From CAIXQW01 sp046049675 (GTDB lineage Bacteria > Bacteroidota > Bacteroidia > Chitinophagales > Chitinophagaceae): DNA of 64,000 nucleotides. Below are positions 17,789 to 26,547 of the stretch, in pieces. The position numbers were made by a program, and so were the translations under genes. The notes beneath the pieces are model-generated. The model was not told the DNA's origin. It made no database searches and worked only from the letters and a program-made list of their open reading frames with translations. Where the stretch lies: the NCBI GenBank assembly GCA_046049675.1, contig JBJORA010000055.1, positions 7,603-71,602 on the forward strand. The letters are read 5' to 3'. Positions within the stretch are counted from its first letter, which is position 1. Every line of letters begins with the position of its first letter.

Positions 17789-19336
17789 ATGACAAGCATA
17801 GCACAAAGACAAGAATTGCAAGCCAAAATTTGGAGAATAGCCAATGATGTTCGTGGCTCTGTAGACGGTTGGGATTTTAAACAGTTTGTGTTAGGAGCAC
17901 TGTTCTATAGATTTATTAGTGAAAACTTTACTAACTACATTGAAGGTGGTGACGAAAGTATTGATTATACAAAACTATCAGATGATGTAATAACACCTGA
18001 AATAAAAGATGATGCTATAAAAACAAAAGGCTACTTTATATATCCCAGTCAGCTTTTTGTAAATGTTGCTAAAACCGCAAATACAAATCCCAATTTAAAC
18101 ACAGATTTAAAAGCCATTTTTGATGCGATTGAAAGTTCAGCAAATGGCTATCCATCCGAACCAGATATAAAAGGTTTGTTTGCTGATTTTGACACCACCA
18201 GCACAAGATTGGGCAATACCGTTGAAAACAAAAACAGCCGATTAGCTTCTGTTTTAAAAGGCGTAGAAGAGCTGAATTTCGGCAATTTTGAAGACAATCA
18301 AATTGACCTTTTTGGCGATGCTTATGAGTTTTTGATTTCCAATTATGCAGCCAATGCGGGTAAATCAGGTGGAGAGTTTTTTACGCCACAGCATGTATCC
18401 AAGCTCATTGCCCAATTGGCAATGCACAAGCAAGAGAAAGTAAATAAGATATATGACCCTGCGGCTGGTTCAGGCTCTTTGTTGTTACAAGCAAAAAAGC
18501 ATTTTGACAATCATATTATTGAAGAGGGTTTTTACGGGCAGGAAGTAAACCATACCACATACAACCTTGCCCGTATGAACATGTTTTTGCACAACATCAA
18601 TTACGACAAGTTTAATATTGCCCTTGGCAATACACTCATAGACCCACACTATGGCGATGAGAAACCTTTTGATGCCATTGTTTCTAATCCCCCTTATTCT
18701 ATAAAATGGATTGGTGACGATGACCCAACGCTAATTAATGATGACCGTTTTGCACCTGCTGGTGTATTGGCTCCTAAATCAAAAGCAGATTTTGCTTTCG
18801 TTTTACATGCCCTTAGTTATTTATCCAGTAAAGGCAGGGCAGCCATTGTTTGTTTCCCTGGTATATTTTACCGTGGTGGTGCAGAACAGAAAATTAGAAA
18901 GTATTTAGTTGACAATAATTTTGTAGAGACCATAATCTCATTAGCACCTAACTTGTTTTATGGTACCTCCATATCCGTTACACTCTTGGTACTTTCAAAA
19001 CATAAAACCGAAAATAAAACCCAATTTATTGATGCAAGCGGTGAAGAATTCTTTAAGAAGGTAACGAATAATAATGTGCTTACAGATAAACACATTGAAA
19101 AGATTATGGAAATTTTCGATAGTAAAGAGGATGTTGAGTATGTGGCTGTTTCAATAGACAATATCAAAATTTCCGAAAACGATTATAACCTATCCGTTAG
19201 TTCCTATGTGCAAACAAAAGACAATAAAGAGAAAATTAATATTGCAGAATTGAATAAGGAAGTTTCAAAAACGGTAGAGAAGATTAAAATATTGCGTACT
19301 GATATTGATTCAATAATAAAAGAAATTGAAGCATGA
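17789..19336 (+). CDS. hsdM: Type I restriction-modification system, methyltransferase subunit (system 1)
   Basis: 515 residues. N-terminal helical HsdM domain (AKIWRIANDVRGSVDGWDFKQFVLG) followed by the gamma-class methylase core: SAM motif YDPAAGSGSLLLQAKKHF near residue 222 and catalytic NPPY in DAIVSNPPYSIKW. With HsdS it methylates adenine in a bipartite site; with HsdR it cuts unmodified DNA. The C-terminus is a coiled-coil-like helix. Its last codons overlap hsdS by 4 bp (ATGA), giving translational coupling. Base composition looks more AT-rich than the ftsX-uppP block, consistent with acquisition. Confidence 0.96.
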   Translation: MTSIAQRQELQAKIWRIANDVRGSVDGWDFKQFVLGALFYRFISENFTNYIEGGDESIDYTKLSDDVITPEIKDDAIKTKGYFIYPSQLFVNVAKTANTNPNLNTDLKAIFDAIESSANGYPSEPDIKGLFADFDTTSTRLGNTVENKNSRLASVLKGVEELNFGNFEDNQIDLFGDAYEFLISNYAANAGKSGGEFFTPQHVSKLIAQLAMHKQEKVNKIYDPAAGSGSLLLQAKKHFDNHIIEEGFYGQEVNHTTYNLARMNMFLHNINYDKFNIALGNTLIDPHYGDEKPFDAIVSNPPYSIKWIGDDDPTLINDDRFAPAGVLAPKSKADFAFVLHALSYLSSKGRAAIVCFPGIFYRGGAEQKIRKYLVDNNFVETIISLAPNLFYGTSISVTLLVLSKHKTENKTQFIDASGEEFFKKVTNNNVLTDKHIEKIMEIFDSKEDVEYVAVSIDNIKISENDYNLSVSSYVQTKDNKEKINIAELNKEVSKTVEKIKILRTDIDSIIKEIEA

Positions 19337-20577
19337 GTTATTTACAGAAATTACTGGAAGGTGTGGTGGTGGAATGGAAGGCCTTGGGGGAGGTGGGAGA
19401 TTTAGTTAGAGGGAATGGATTACCTAAATCAGATTTTACAGAAAGTGGTATTCCTGCAATTCATTATGGTCAAATTTACACCTATTACAAAACTTTTGCG
19501 ACCGAAACTAAATCTTTTGTTTCCATTGAAACAGCAAAAAAATTACGTAAGGTAAATCATGGTGATGTAGTGATTACAAATACAAGTGAAAACTTAGAAG
19601 ATGTTGGAAAAGCATTAGTCTATTTAGGTAAAGAACAAGCTGTTACTGGTGGACATGCTACTATTTTTAAGCCATCGAAGTACATTACAGGTAAGTATCT
19701 TGCATATTATACGCAAACCGAAATATTTGCAAGTCAGAAAAGAAAATATGCAAAAGGGACAAAGGTTATTGATGTTTCGGCTACAGATATGGGGAAAATT
19801 ACTATCCCCATCCCTTGCCCAGATAATCCTAAAAAATCACTTGAAATTCAAAATAAAGTTGTTCGTATTCTCGACACATTTACGGAGCTTACAGCGGAGC
19901 TTACAGCGGAGCTTACAGCTCGTAAAAAACAGTATACATTTTACAGAGAACAGTTGTTTAGTTTTAATAACGTTGAAATTGAAAGAGAGCCACTTGGCAT
20001 AATTGGAGAATTTCAAAGAGGCAAACGATTTGTAAAGGACGATATGATTGCAGAAGGTGTACCCTGCATTCATTATGGTGAGATGTACACTTATTACGGC
20101 ACTTGGGCAAACAAGAGCAAGTCATTTCTTAGCGAGGAGTTAGTAGAAAGTAAAAACCTAAGGATTGCCGAAAATGGTGATGTTGTTATTGTAGCTGCTG
20201 GCGAAACCATTGAAGATATTGGATTGGGAACTGCTTGGTTAGGTAATGAAGGTGTGGTTATACACGATGCTTGTTTTTCTTACAGAAGCCCACTAAATCC
20301 AAAGTATGTAGCATACTTTACACGAACCAAACAATTCCACGACCAAATTAAAAAGCATATTTCTTCAGGCAAAATTTCTGCCATTAATGCAAGAGGGTTA
20401 GAAAAGGCTTTAATTCCAATTCCTTCACCAGAAGAACAAGAACGTATTGTTACAATCCTTGATAAATTCGACATACTCACTACTTCAATTAGTGAGGGTT
20501 TGCCTAAAGAAATTGAGTTAAGAAAAAAGCAGTATGAGTATTATAGAGATTTGTTATTGACCTTTCCAATGAATTAA
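19333..20577 (+). CDS. hsdS: Type I restriction-modification system, specificity subunit (system 1)
   Basis: 414 residues. Two target-recognition domains (about 10-165 and 210-375) alternate with conserved helical spacers. The central spacer reads TELTAELTAELTARKKQY near residues 184-200 and the distal one ends EIELRKKQYEYYRDLLLTF, so the two RKKQY-containing spacers are paralogous. The central spacer contains the 12-bp/4-residue repeat known from EcoR124-type HsdS, where copy number sets the length of the nonspecific gap. Both recognition domains contain IHYGxxYTYY and ExxEDxG, so the half-sites may be similar. It ends 9 bp before the RAYT-hsdR gene. Confidence 0.95.
   Translation: MSYLQKLLEGVVVEWKALGEVGDLVRGNGLPKSDFTESGIPAIHYGQIYTYYKTFATETKSFVSIETAKKLRKVNHGDVVITNTSENLEDVGKALVYLGKEQAVTGGHATIFKPSKYITGKYLAYYTQTEIFASQKRKYAKGTKVIDVSATDMGKITIPIPCPDNPKKSLEIQNKVVRILDTFTELTAELTAELTARKKQYTFYREQLFSFNNVEIEREPLGIIGEFQRGKRFVKDDMIAEGVPCIHYGEMYTYYGTWANKSKSFLSEELVESKNLRIAENGDVVIVAAGETIEDIGLGTAWLGNEGVVIHDACFSYRSPLNPKYVAYFTRTKQFHDQIKKHISSGKISAINARGLEKALIPIPSPEEQERIVTILDKFDILTTSISEGLPKEIELRKKQYEYYRDLLLTFPMN
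19885..19920 (+). repeat. 12-bp tandem repeat in the hsdS spacer (TAEL repeat)
   Basis: Three head-to-tail copies of GAGCTTACAGCG, the last ending in T. They encode ELTA repeats in the central helix of HsdS. Each copy adds four residues. In EcoR124I/EcoR124II, gain or loss of one such unit changes the spacer of the DNA target by one base pair. Slippage here would be in frame and could shift specificity. Confidence 0.85.
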
Positions 20578-20586
20578 AAATTTATT

Positions 20587-23500
20587 ATGCCTTATAATCC
20601 CCATATACATCACCGCAAATCTATCCGCCTGAAAGGCTACGATTATACACAGGCAGGGTTATATTTTATTACCATTTGTTGTCAAAATCGTGCCTGTTTG
20701 TTTGGTGGTATAGAAAATGGAGAAATGATATTGACGGATGCAGGTATAATGGTTGAAAATGAATGGTTGAAATTACCCAATCGATTCCCAAATATCCAAT
20801 TACACGAATATGTTGTTATGCCCAACCATTTCCACGCCATTTTGGAAATCGTAGGGGCAACCCTCGTGGTTGCCCAAAATGATAATGAATCCCAAAATCA
20901 AACGGTCGCCCAAAATGATGATGAAACCCAAAACCAAACGGTCGCCCAAAATGATGATGAAACCCAAAAAGGGCAACCACAAGGGATTGCCCCTACGGGT
21001 AAAACCGTTGGAAATATGGTTGGGGCGTTTCAATCCATTGTTACCGTGGGCTACATACGCGGTGTAAAAACATTGGGTTGGCGACTATTTGATGGCAAAT
21101 TATGGCAACGTAATTATTGGGAACATATAATACGCAATGATGATGAACGTCAACGAATATCTAATTACATAATTAACAATCCTAAAAATTGGGATAACGA
21201 TAAATTGAAATCAAAGATGGCACAATATAAAACAATAGCAGAATCAAATAATTTCATTGTACTGGATAACTATATAAAGGATTCAGTTTTAAATGAGCCA
21301 CCTGCGGTCTATCAAACAGAGGCTGCTTTGGAGAAAGAATTTATTCAAGACCTAATCAATCAAGGTTACGAAAATCCGAAGAACCTCAATACAATTGAAG
21401 CGATGTTAGCAAACATTAGAGTGCAATTGCAGTCGTTAAACAATGTATCGTTTTCGGATGGTGAATGGATTCGTTTTGTTGAAGAATATTTGGATAAGCC
21501 AAGTGATAACCTTGTGGAGAAAACAAGGAAAATACATGAAAACTATATTTACGATTTCGTTTTTGATGATGGACATATTCAAAACATTTACTTAGTAGAT
21601 AAAATGAATGTTACACGAAATAAAGTACAAGTAATTTCACAATTTGAACAAAAAGGAACACATTCCAATCGTTATGATGTTACTATTCTTGTAAATGGCT
21701 TGCCATTAATTCAGGTTGAGTTAAAAAAACGAGGAGTTGCTATCCGTGAAGCGTTTAACCAAGTTCACAGATATTCAAAAGAAAGCTTGAACAGTAATAA
21801 CTCCCTCTTTAGATACGTACAGGTTTTTATTATATCCAATGGTACTGATACCCGTTACTTTGCAAACACTATAAAGCGTGATAAGAATAGCTTTGATTTT
21901 ACCATGAATTGGGCAAAGGCTGACAATACGCTGATTAAAGACCTGAAAGATTTTACGACAACATTTTTTGAAAAAAGAGTATTGTTAAATGTGTTACTAA
22001 CCTATTCGGTTTTTGATACAAGCGATACACTTTTAATTATGCGTCCGTATCAAATTGCGGCCACCGAAAGAATGTTGTGGAAAATTGAAAGTTCCTACCA
22101 AGGCAAAAATTGGTCGAAGCCTGAAGGTGGCGGTTATATATGGCACACCACAGGCTCAGGCAAAACACTTACCAGTTTTAAAGCGGCACGTTTAGCAACT
22201 CAATTGGATTTCATTGACAAAGTATTTTTCGTTGTTGACCGTAAAGACTTGGACTTTCAGACCATGAAAGAATATCAGCGATTTTCTCCTGATAGTGTAA
22301 ACGGTTCTGATAGTACAGCAGGTTTAAAGCGAAATATTGAAAAGGACGACAACAAAATCATTGTAACAACCATACAAAAACTAAACAACCTTATGAAGAC
22401 TGAGGGTGATTTAGCTATTTATCAAAAGCAAGTGGTTTTCATTTTTGATGAAGCACACCGTTCACAATTTGGAGAAGCACAAAAGAACCTGAACAAAAAA
22501 TTTAAAAAGTTTTATCAGTTTGGCTTTACAGGTACGCCAATTTTTCCACAAAATGCCTTAGGTGCAGAAACAACAGCAAGTGTATTTGGCCGTGAGTTGC
22601 ACTCTTATGTAATTACGGATGCCATTAGAGATGAAAAAGTTCTGAAATTCAAGGTTGATTATAATGATGTAAGACCACAGTTTAAGAGCATAGAAACAGA
22701 AATAGATGAAAAGAAGCTAAGTGCTGCTGAAAACAAAAAGGCATTGCTTCATCCAGCTAGAATAAATGAAATATCACAATACATTTTACAAAATTTCAGG
22801 ATAAAAACCCACAGAAATCAAGGCAGTAACAAGGGCTTTAATGCCATGTTTGCGGTAAGCAGTGTTGATGCAGCTAAATGCTATTACGAGGAATTAAACA
22901 ATTTACAAAAGGGTAGCGATAAGCCTTTAAAGATTGCTACTATATTCTCCTTTGCAGCAAATGAAGAACAAAGTGCAATAGGTGAAATAGTAGATGAAAG
23001 TTTTGAACCTTCTGCAATGGATAGTAGTGCTAAAGAATTTTTAACCAAGGCTATCAATGATTATAATTCCATGTTCAAAATGAATTATAATGTTGAGTCT
23101 GAATTTCAGAATTATTATCGAGACCTTGCAAAACGAGTAAAGAGTAAGGAGATTGATTTGATAATTGTGGTAGGAATGTTCCTTACAGGTTTTGATGCTC
23201 CAACACTCAATACACTTTTTGTTGACAAGAATTTGCGTTATCATGGTTTAATACAAGCCTTTTCCAGAACTAATCGTATTTATGATGCTACAAAGACCTT
23301 TGGTAATATTGTGACATTCAGAGATTTAGAAAAGGCTACTATTGATGCTATTACTCTTTTTGGCGACAGCAATACTAAAAATGTTGTTCTTGAAAAGAGC
23401 TACAAAGAATATTTACAAGGCTTTACTGACATTGTTACAGGTGAAGCTCGTAGAGGATACGTTGAAGTAGTAAAAGAGCTGAATGAAAAATTTCCGAATC

Positions 23501-24321
23501 CTGATGAAATTGTAAAGGAGAAAGACAAAAAAGACTTTGCGAAACTATTTGGAGAATATTTGAGGGTAGAAAACATACTCCAGAATTACGATGAATTTAA
23601 CCACCTCAAAGCATTTCAGGCAATAGACAAAACAGACCCAAATGCTATTGAAGAATTTAAAAAAGCTCATTTTGTTACAGATGAAGATATTGCAGCAATG
23701 CAAAAAATTGAACTACTTAAAGAACGAACAGTTCAGGATTATCGTTCAACTTATAATGACATACGAGATTGGTTAAGAAGAGAGAAATCAGGTGCAGCAT
23801 CAGAAGAATCAAAGATTGATTGGGATGATGTGGTGTTTGAAGTTGACTTGCTAAAATCACAAGAGATAAATCTCGATTACATTCTTGAATTGATATTTGA
23901 GCATAACAAGAAAACAAAAGACAAAGACACTTTAATTACTGAAATACGCAGGGTTATCCGAGCAAGTGTTGGCAATAGAGCAAAAGAAAGTTTGGTTGTT
24001 GATTTCATCAATGAAACAGACCTTGATACCCTTCAAGACAAAGCAAATGTAATCGACTCATTTTTTCAATTTGCTCAAAGCAAGCAGAAAGCGGAAGCAT
24101 TGGAATTAATCACCGAAGAAAATCTAAACGAAGAAGAAGCAAAGCGTTACATAACAACTTCGTTAAAAAGAGAATATGCCAGTGAAAACGGAACAGAATT
24201 GAATGCACTTTTACCAAAAATGAGTCCATTAAATCCCCAGTATTTGACTAAGAAACAAAGTGTGTTTCAAAAGCTGGTAGCATTTATAGAGAAGTTTAAA
24301 GGAGTTGGGGGCCAGATTTAG
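20587..24321 (+). CDS. hsdR: RAYT transposase-HsdR fusion: type I restriction endonuclease subunit with N-terminal Y1 transposase domain
   Basis: 1,244 residues in one uninterrupted frame. Residues 1-210 form a REP-associated tyrosine transposase: KGYDYTQAGLYFITICCQN, the HUH motif PNHFH (79-83), LWQRNYWEHIIRNDDE and the C-terminal helix SNYIINNP (candidate Tyr194). From Met211 (ATG at 21217) the sequence is a standard HsdR: KTIAESNNFIVLDNY, nuclease motif D364 with E378-x-K380, Walker A GSGKT (523-527), DEAH box (621-624), FTGTP, and the motor segment GLIQAFSRTNR. HsdR translocates DNA and cuts unmodified targets. Met211 could also be an independent HsdR start, so fusion at protein level is inferred. 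The gene sits 9 bp after hsdS. Confidence 0.9.
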   Translation: MPYNPHIHHRKSIRLKGYDYTQAGLYFITICCQNRACLFGGIENGEMILTDAGIMVENEWLKLPNRFPNIQLHEYVVMPNHFHAILEIVGATLVVAQNDNESQNQTVAQNDDETQNQTVAQNDDETQKGQPQGIAPTGKTVGNMVGAFQSIVTVGYIRGVKTLGWRLFDGKLWQRNYWEHIIRNDDERQRISNYIINNPKNWDNDKLKSKMAQYKTIAESNNFIVLDNYIKDSVLNEPPAVYQTEAALEKEFIQDLINQGYENPKNLNTIEAMLANIRVQLQSLNNVSFSDGEWIRFVEEYLDKPSDNLVEKTRKIHENYIYDFVFDDGHIQNIYLVDKMNVTRNKVQVISQFEQKGTHSNRYDVTILVNGLPLIQVELKKRGVAIREAFNQVHRYSKESLNSNNSLFRYVQVFIISNGTDTRYFANTIKRDKNSFDFTMNWAKADNTLIKDLKDFTTTFFEKRVLLNVLLTYSVFDTSDTLLIMRPYQIAATERMLWKIESSYQGKNWSKPEGGGYIWHTTGSGKTLTSFKAARLATQLDFIDKVFFVVDRKDLDFQTMKEYQRFSPDSVNGSDSTAGLKRNIEKDDNKIIVTTIQKLNNLMKTEGDLAIYQKQVVFIFDEAHRSQFGEAQKNLNKKFKKFYQFGFTGTPIFPQNALGAETTASVFGRELHSYVITDAIRDEKVLKFKVDYNDVRPQFKSIETEIDEKKLSAAENKKALLHPARINEISQYILQNFRIKTHRNQGSNKGFNAMFAVSSVDAAKCYYEELNNLQKGSDKPLKIATIFSFAANEEQSAIGEIVDESFEPSAMDSSAKEFLTKAINDYNSMFKMNYNVESEFQNYYRDLAKRVKSKEIDLIIVVGMFLTGFDAPTLNTLFVDKNLRYHGLIQAFSRTNRIYDATKTFGNIVTFRDLEKATIDAITLFGDSNTKNVVLEKSYKEYLQGFTDIVTGEARRGYVEVVKELNEKFPNPDEIVKEKDKKDFAKLFGEYLRVENILQNYDEFNHLKAFQAIDKTDPNAIEEFKKAHFVTDEDIAAMQKIELLKERTVQDYRSTYNDIRDWLRREKSGAASEESKIDWDDVVFEVDLLKSQEINLDYILELIFEHNKKTKDKDTLITEIRRVIRASVGNRAKESLVVDFINETDLDTLQDKANVIDSFFQFAQSKQKAEALELITEENLNEEEAKRYITTSLKREYASENGTELNALLPKMSPLNPQYLTKKQSVFQKLVAFIEKFKGVGGQI
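20851..20996 (+). repeat. REP-like inverted pair and 36-bp tandem repeats inside the RAYT coding sequence
   Basis: The left arm 20851-20875 (begins GTAGGGGCAACC) and right arm 20971-20996 (ends TTGCCCCTAC) are near-perfect inverted repeats; each arm is itself a small palindrome (GGGCAACC/GGTTGCCC). Between them are three copies of a 36-bp unit (20870-20905, 20906-20941, 20942-20970 partial) that encodes VAQNDDETQNQT. The block stays in frame and adds about 45 residues between the HUH motif and the rest of the transposase domain. Confidence 0.85.
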
Positions 24322-24441
24322 TAAGCGCCGCATTGTTTTAACCTGAACCACTTATAAACATAATTATAGCAAATAAGTTTAGCTGCAATAGCAAATACGA
24401 AAAGATAGGCTACTCTCAAATTGAATAATTAACACCACCAC

Positions 24442-24837
24442 ATGCAAAACCTCATCACATACTTCTCTACCCAACCCAAGCGGCTTTTTCTGCTTGATAG
24501 TATTGGTGCGTTGGCTACAGCAGCTTCACTAGCGATTATTTTGCTATTCCTAAACACTCATTTTGCTATACCAAGTAGTGCTTTGCATATACTAATTGCA
24601 GTGGCGCTTTGCTTTTGTATTTACTCTGCTACTTGTTATTTAGGATTGAAAAGTAATTTCAAACCTTTTCTGCGAATCATTGCTACAGCCAACTTGACCT
24701 ACTGTCTTGCAACCTTGGCGATGATGTTTACACAGTTTTCTACACTAACACTACTCGCCAAGGCATATTTAATTATTGAGGTAGCAATAGTGTGCACACT
24801 TAGTTATATAGAGTTTAGCGTAGCGAAAAAGCAATAG
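24442..24837 (+). CDS. Small four-helix membrane protein of unknown function
   Basis: 131 residues with four hydrophobic segments (LDSIGALATAASLAIILLFL, LHILIAVALCFCIYSATCYL, IIATANLTYCLATLAMMF and LLAKAYLIIEVAIVCTLSYI). No charged catalytic motif or known domain is visible. The order of helices resembles small integral membrane proteins scattered through Bacteroidota genomes. It starts 120 bp after hsdR on the same strand but has no evident link to the restriction system. Confidence 0.65.
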   Translation: MQNLITYFSTQPKRLFLLDSIGALATAASLAIILLFLNTHFAIPSSALHILIAVALCFCIYSATCYLGLKSNFKPFLRIIATANLTYCLATLAMMFTQFSTLTLLAKAYLIIEVAIVCTLSYIEFSVAKKQ

Positions 24838-24896
24838 CTTGTTTATGATAAAGCGCGATTAAAAACGACGCCTCGTAGCAACAGTAACTTTTTTCA

Positions 24897-25286
24897 ATGA
24901 ACAAATTACAAAATTTCAATTTAGAAGCCGAAAAGTTGTTTCAGCCTATTTTGGCAAACCATGGCTATACTTTAGTTGAAAGGACAATAACGCAACTGCA
25001 CGGCCAAGATTGGTCAGCAAAACATGTATACATACACAATAAAAACAAATTAAGGGTTGAAATTACACAGGAGCCATATTACTCCGACTATGGGTTTTCA
25101 TTTACTATATTTAATACTACTAACGATGAGTGTAACATGCTATGTAATGTACCTCATGAAAATCAAGACAAAGAGGACAAATTTCTTGTGAGTGTTTGTG
25201 ACGAGATTTTTTCTAATGAGGAGCTTGTTAATATTATTGAAGGGAAATTTTGGCGGAGACTAGGTTTTATACCTATAAAATGGTAG
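24897..25286 (+). CDS. Hypothetical protein
   Basis: 129 residues, soluble, no signal peptide or membrane helix. Sequence features are an N-terminal amphipathic helix (NFNLEAEKLFQPILANHGYTLVE), a beta-rich middle (VYIHNKNKLRVEITQEPYYSDYGFSFTIF) and an acidic C-terminal half. Size and composition resemble immunity-type or small regulatory proteins, but I cannot assign a family. It lies between the membrane protein and the fic gene, all on the plus strand. Confidence 0.6.
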   Translation: MNKLQNFNLEAEKLFQPILANHGYTLVERTITQLHGQDWSAKHVYIHNKNKLRVEITQEPYYSDYGFSFTIFNTTNDECNMLCNVPHENQDKEDKFLVSVCDEIFSNEELVNIIEGKFWRRLGFIPIKW

Positions 25287-25339
25287 GGTAATAATATAAG
25301 TGCTTCACGGTGCTATCACCAAGAGCAAAAATAAATGGC

Positions 25340-25347
25340 TATATTTG
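25340..25347 (+). promoter_or_regulatory. Candidate -7 box for the fic gene
   Basis: TATATTTG matches TAnnTTTG and lies 45 bp before the fic ATG. No convincing -33 TTTG was found at about 20 bp upstream, so the assignment rests on the -7 box alone. Confidence 0.3.
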
Positions 25348-25392
25348 CATTTAACAGCTTAAACGCAAATAAGAATAATTATAATTGCACTT

Positions 25393-26547
25393 ATGCAAAC
25401 AAGAGATATTACAAATTTTGTAGCGGGACACTGGATGCAAAGGCTTGAATATAAAAGCTTTACGCCTGAAAAAATATGCTTACAATGGTTAATAAATGAC
25501 CCAAGCATACAAAATCTACTCAGTGAGGCAGATAGACACGTAGGCAAATTAGATGCATTTTCACAACTGATACCAGACATAGATTTTTTTATCAGAATGC
25601 ACATCACTAAAGAAGCTACAGTGAGCAGCAAGATAGAAGGGACGCAAACAAGCTTTGAAGAGGCTCTAATTAAAATAGATGACATCGAACCCGAAAAAAG
25701 AGACGATTGGCAAGAAGTACATAACTATGTCGAAGCCATCAATGAAGCCATCTTGGAAATGAAAGGCTTGCCAATTTCTAACCGCCTGATCAAGAAAACT
25801 CATAAGACCTTATTGCAAGGAGTGCGCGGTAAAGAAAAAAAACCGGGTGAATACCGCACAAGCCAAAATTGGATTGGTAGCAGTTTGAAACACGCCGTAT
25901 TTGTTCCGCCAACCCACAACGAGCTAGCGGACTTAATGCAAGACCTCGAACAATTTATAAATGCAGAAATCTTACAATTACCAATACAAATTCCGCATCT
26001 CGTCAAAATAGCGCTTATACATTATCAGTTCGAAACTATACACCCATTTCTGGATGGCAATGGTAGAATAGGCAGATTACTAATTACATTGTATTTAATT
26101 GATAAGCAACTATTACAAAAACCAACATTATACTTGTCTGATTTTTTTGAACGCAACAGAACCGACTACTACCAAAAACTGAGCACAGTAAGAGATAAAA
26201 ACGATTTAGTACAATGGCTTGCTTTCTTTTTACAAGGTGTAATAGAGACAGCACAAAAAAGTATACATACATTTCAAGAGATTGTAAAACTGCGCGATGA
26301 AATAGAGCTCAATAAACTACTGACACTAGGACGTAAACAAGCAGATGCTAAAAAACTAATTAACGCGCTGTACCGAGACCCAATATTACACGGGACACAA
26401 ATTGTAGCAATACTAGAAGTTCATGCAAGCACAGCAAATCGCATTATACAAGATTTTGTAAAGTTGGGTATACTAAGAGAACTGACGGGCTATAAGCGCA
26501 ATCGCATTTACATTTTTGAATCCTATGTCAAATTATTTGTATCCTAA
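25393..26547 (+). CDS. Fic family protein (probable AMP transferase)
   Basis: 384 residues. The catalytic loop is HPFLDGNGRIGR near residues 218-229, the full HxFx(D/E)GNGRxxR motif that transfers AMP from ATP to a hydroxyl of a target protein. An N-terminal inhibitory helix is suggested by SSKIEGT near residue 79, the (S/T)xxxE(G/N) pattern, so the enzyme is probably autoinhibited (class II layout). A Fic_N-like region comes first and the C-terminus has a winged-helix-like segment (ILEVHASTANRIIQDFVKLGILRE). No separate antitoxin gene is needed in this layout. Targets are unknown. Confidence 0.92.
   Translation: MQTRDITNFVAGHWMQRLEYKSFTPEKICLQWLINDPSIQNLLSEADRHVGKLDAFSQLIPDIDFFIRMHITKEATVSSKIEGTQTSFEEALIKIDDIEPEKRDDWQEVHNYVEAINEAILEMKGLPISNRLIKKTHKTLLQGVRGKEKKPGEYRTSQNWIGSSLKHAVFVPPTHNELADLMQDLEQFINAEILQLPIQIPHLVKIALIHYQFETIHPFLDGNGRIGRLLITLYLIDKQLLQKPTLYLSDFFERNRTDYYQKLSTVRDKNDLVQWLAFFLQGVIETAQKSIHTFQEIVKLRDEIELNKLLTLGRKQADAKKLINALYRDPILHGTQIVAILEVHASTANRIIQDFVKLGILRELTGYKRNRIYIFESYVKLFVS

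Noticed and set aside
24442..25286. Small genes after hsdR as parts of restriction system 1
   Set aside because: There is a 120-bp gap after hsdR and neither gene has a motif linking it to restriction. Position alone is too weak.
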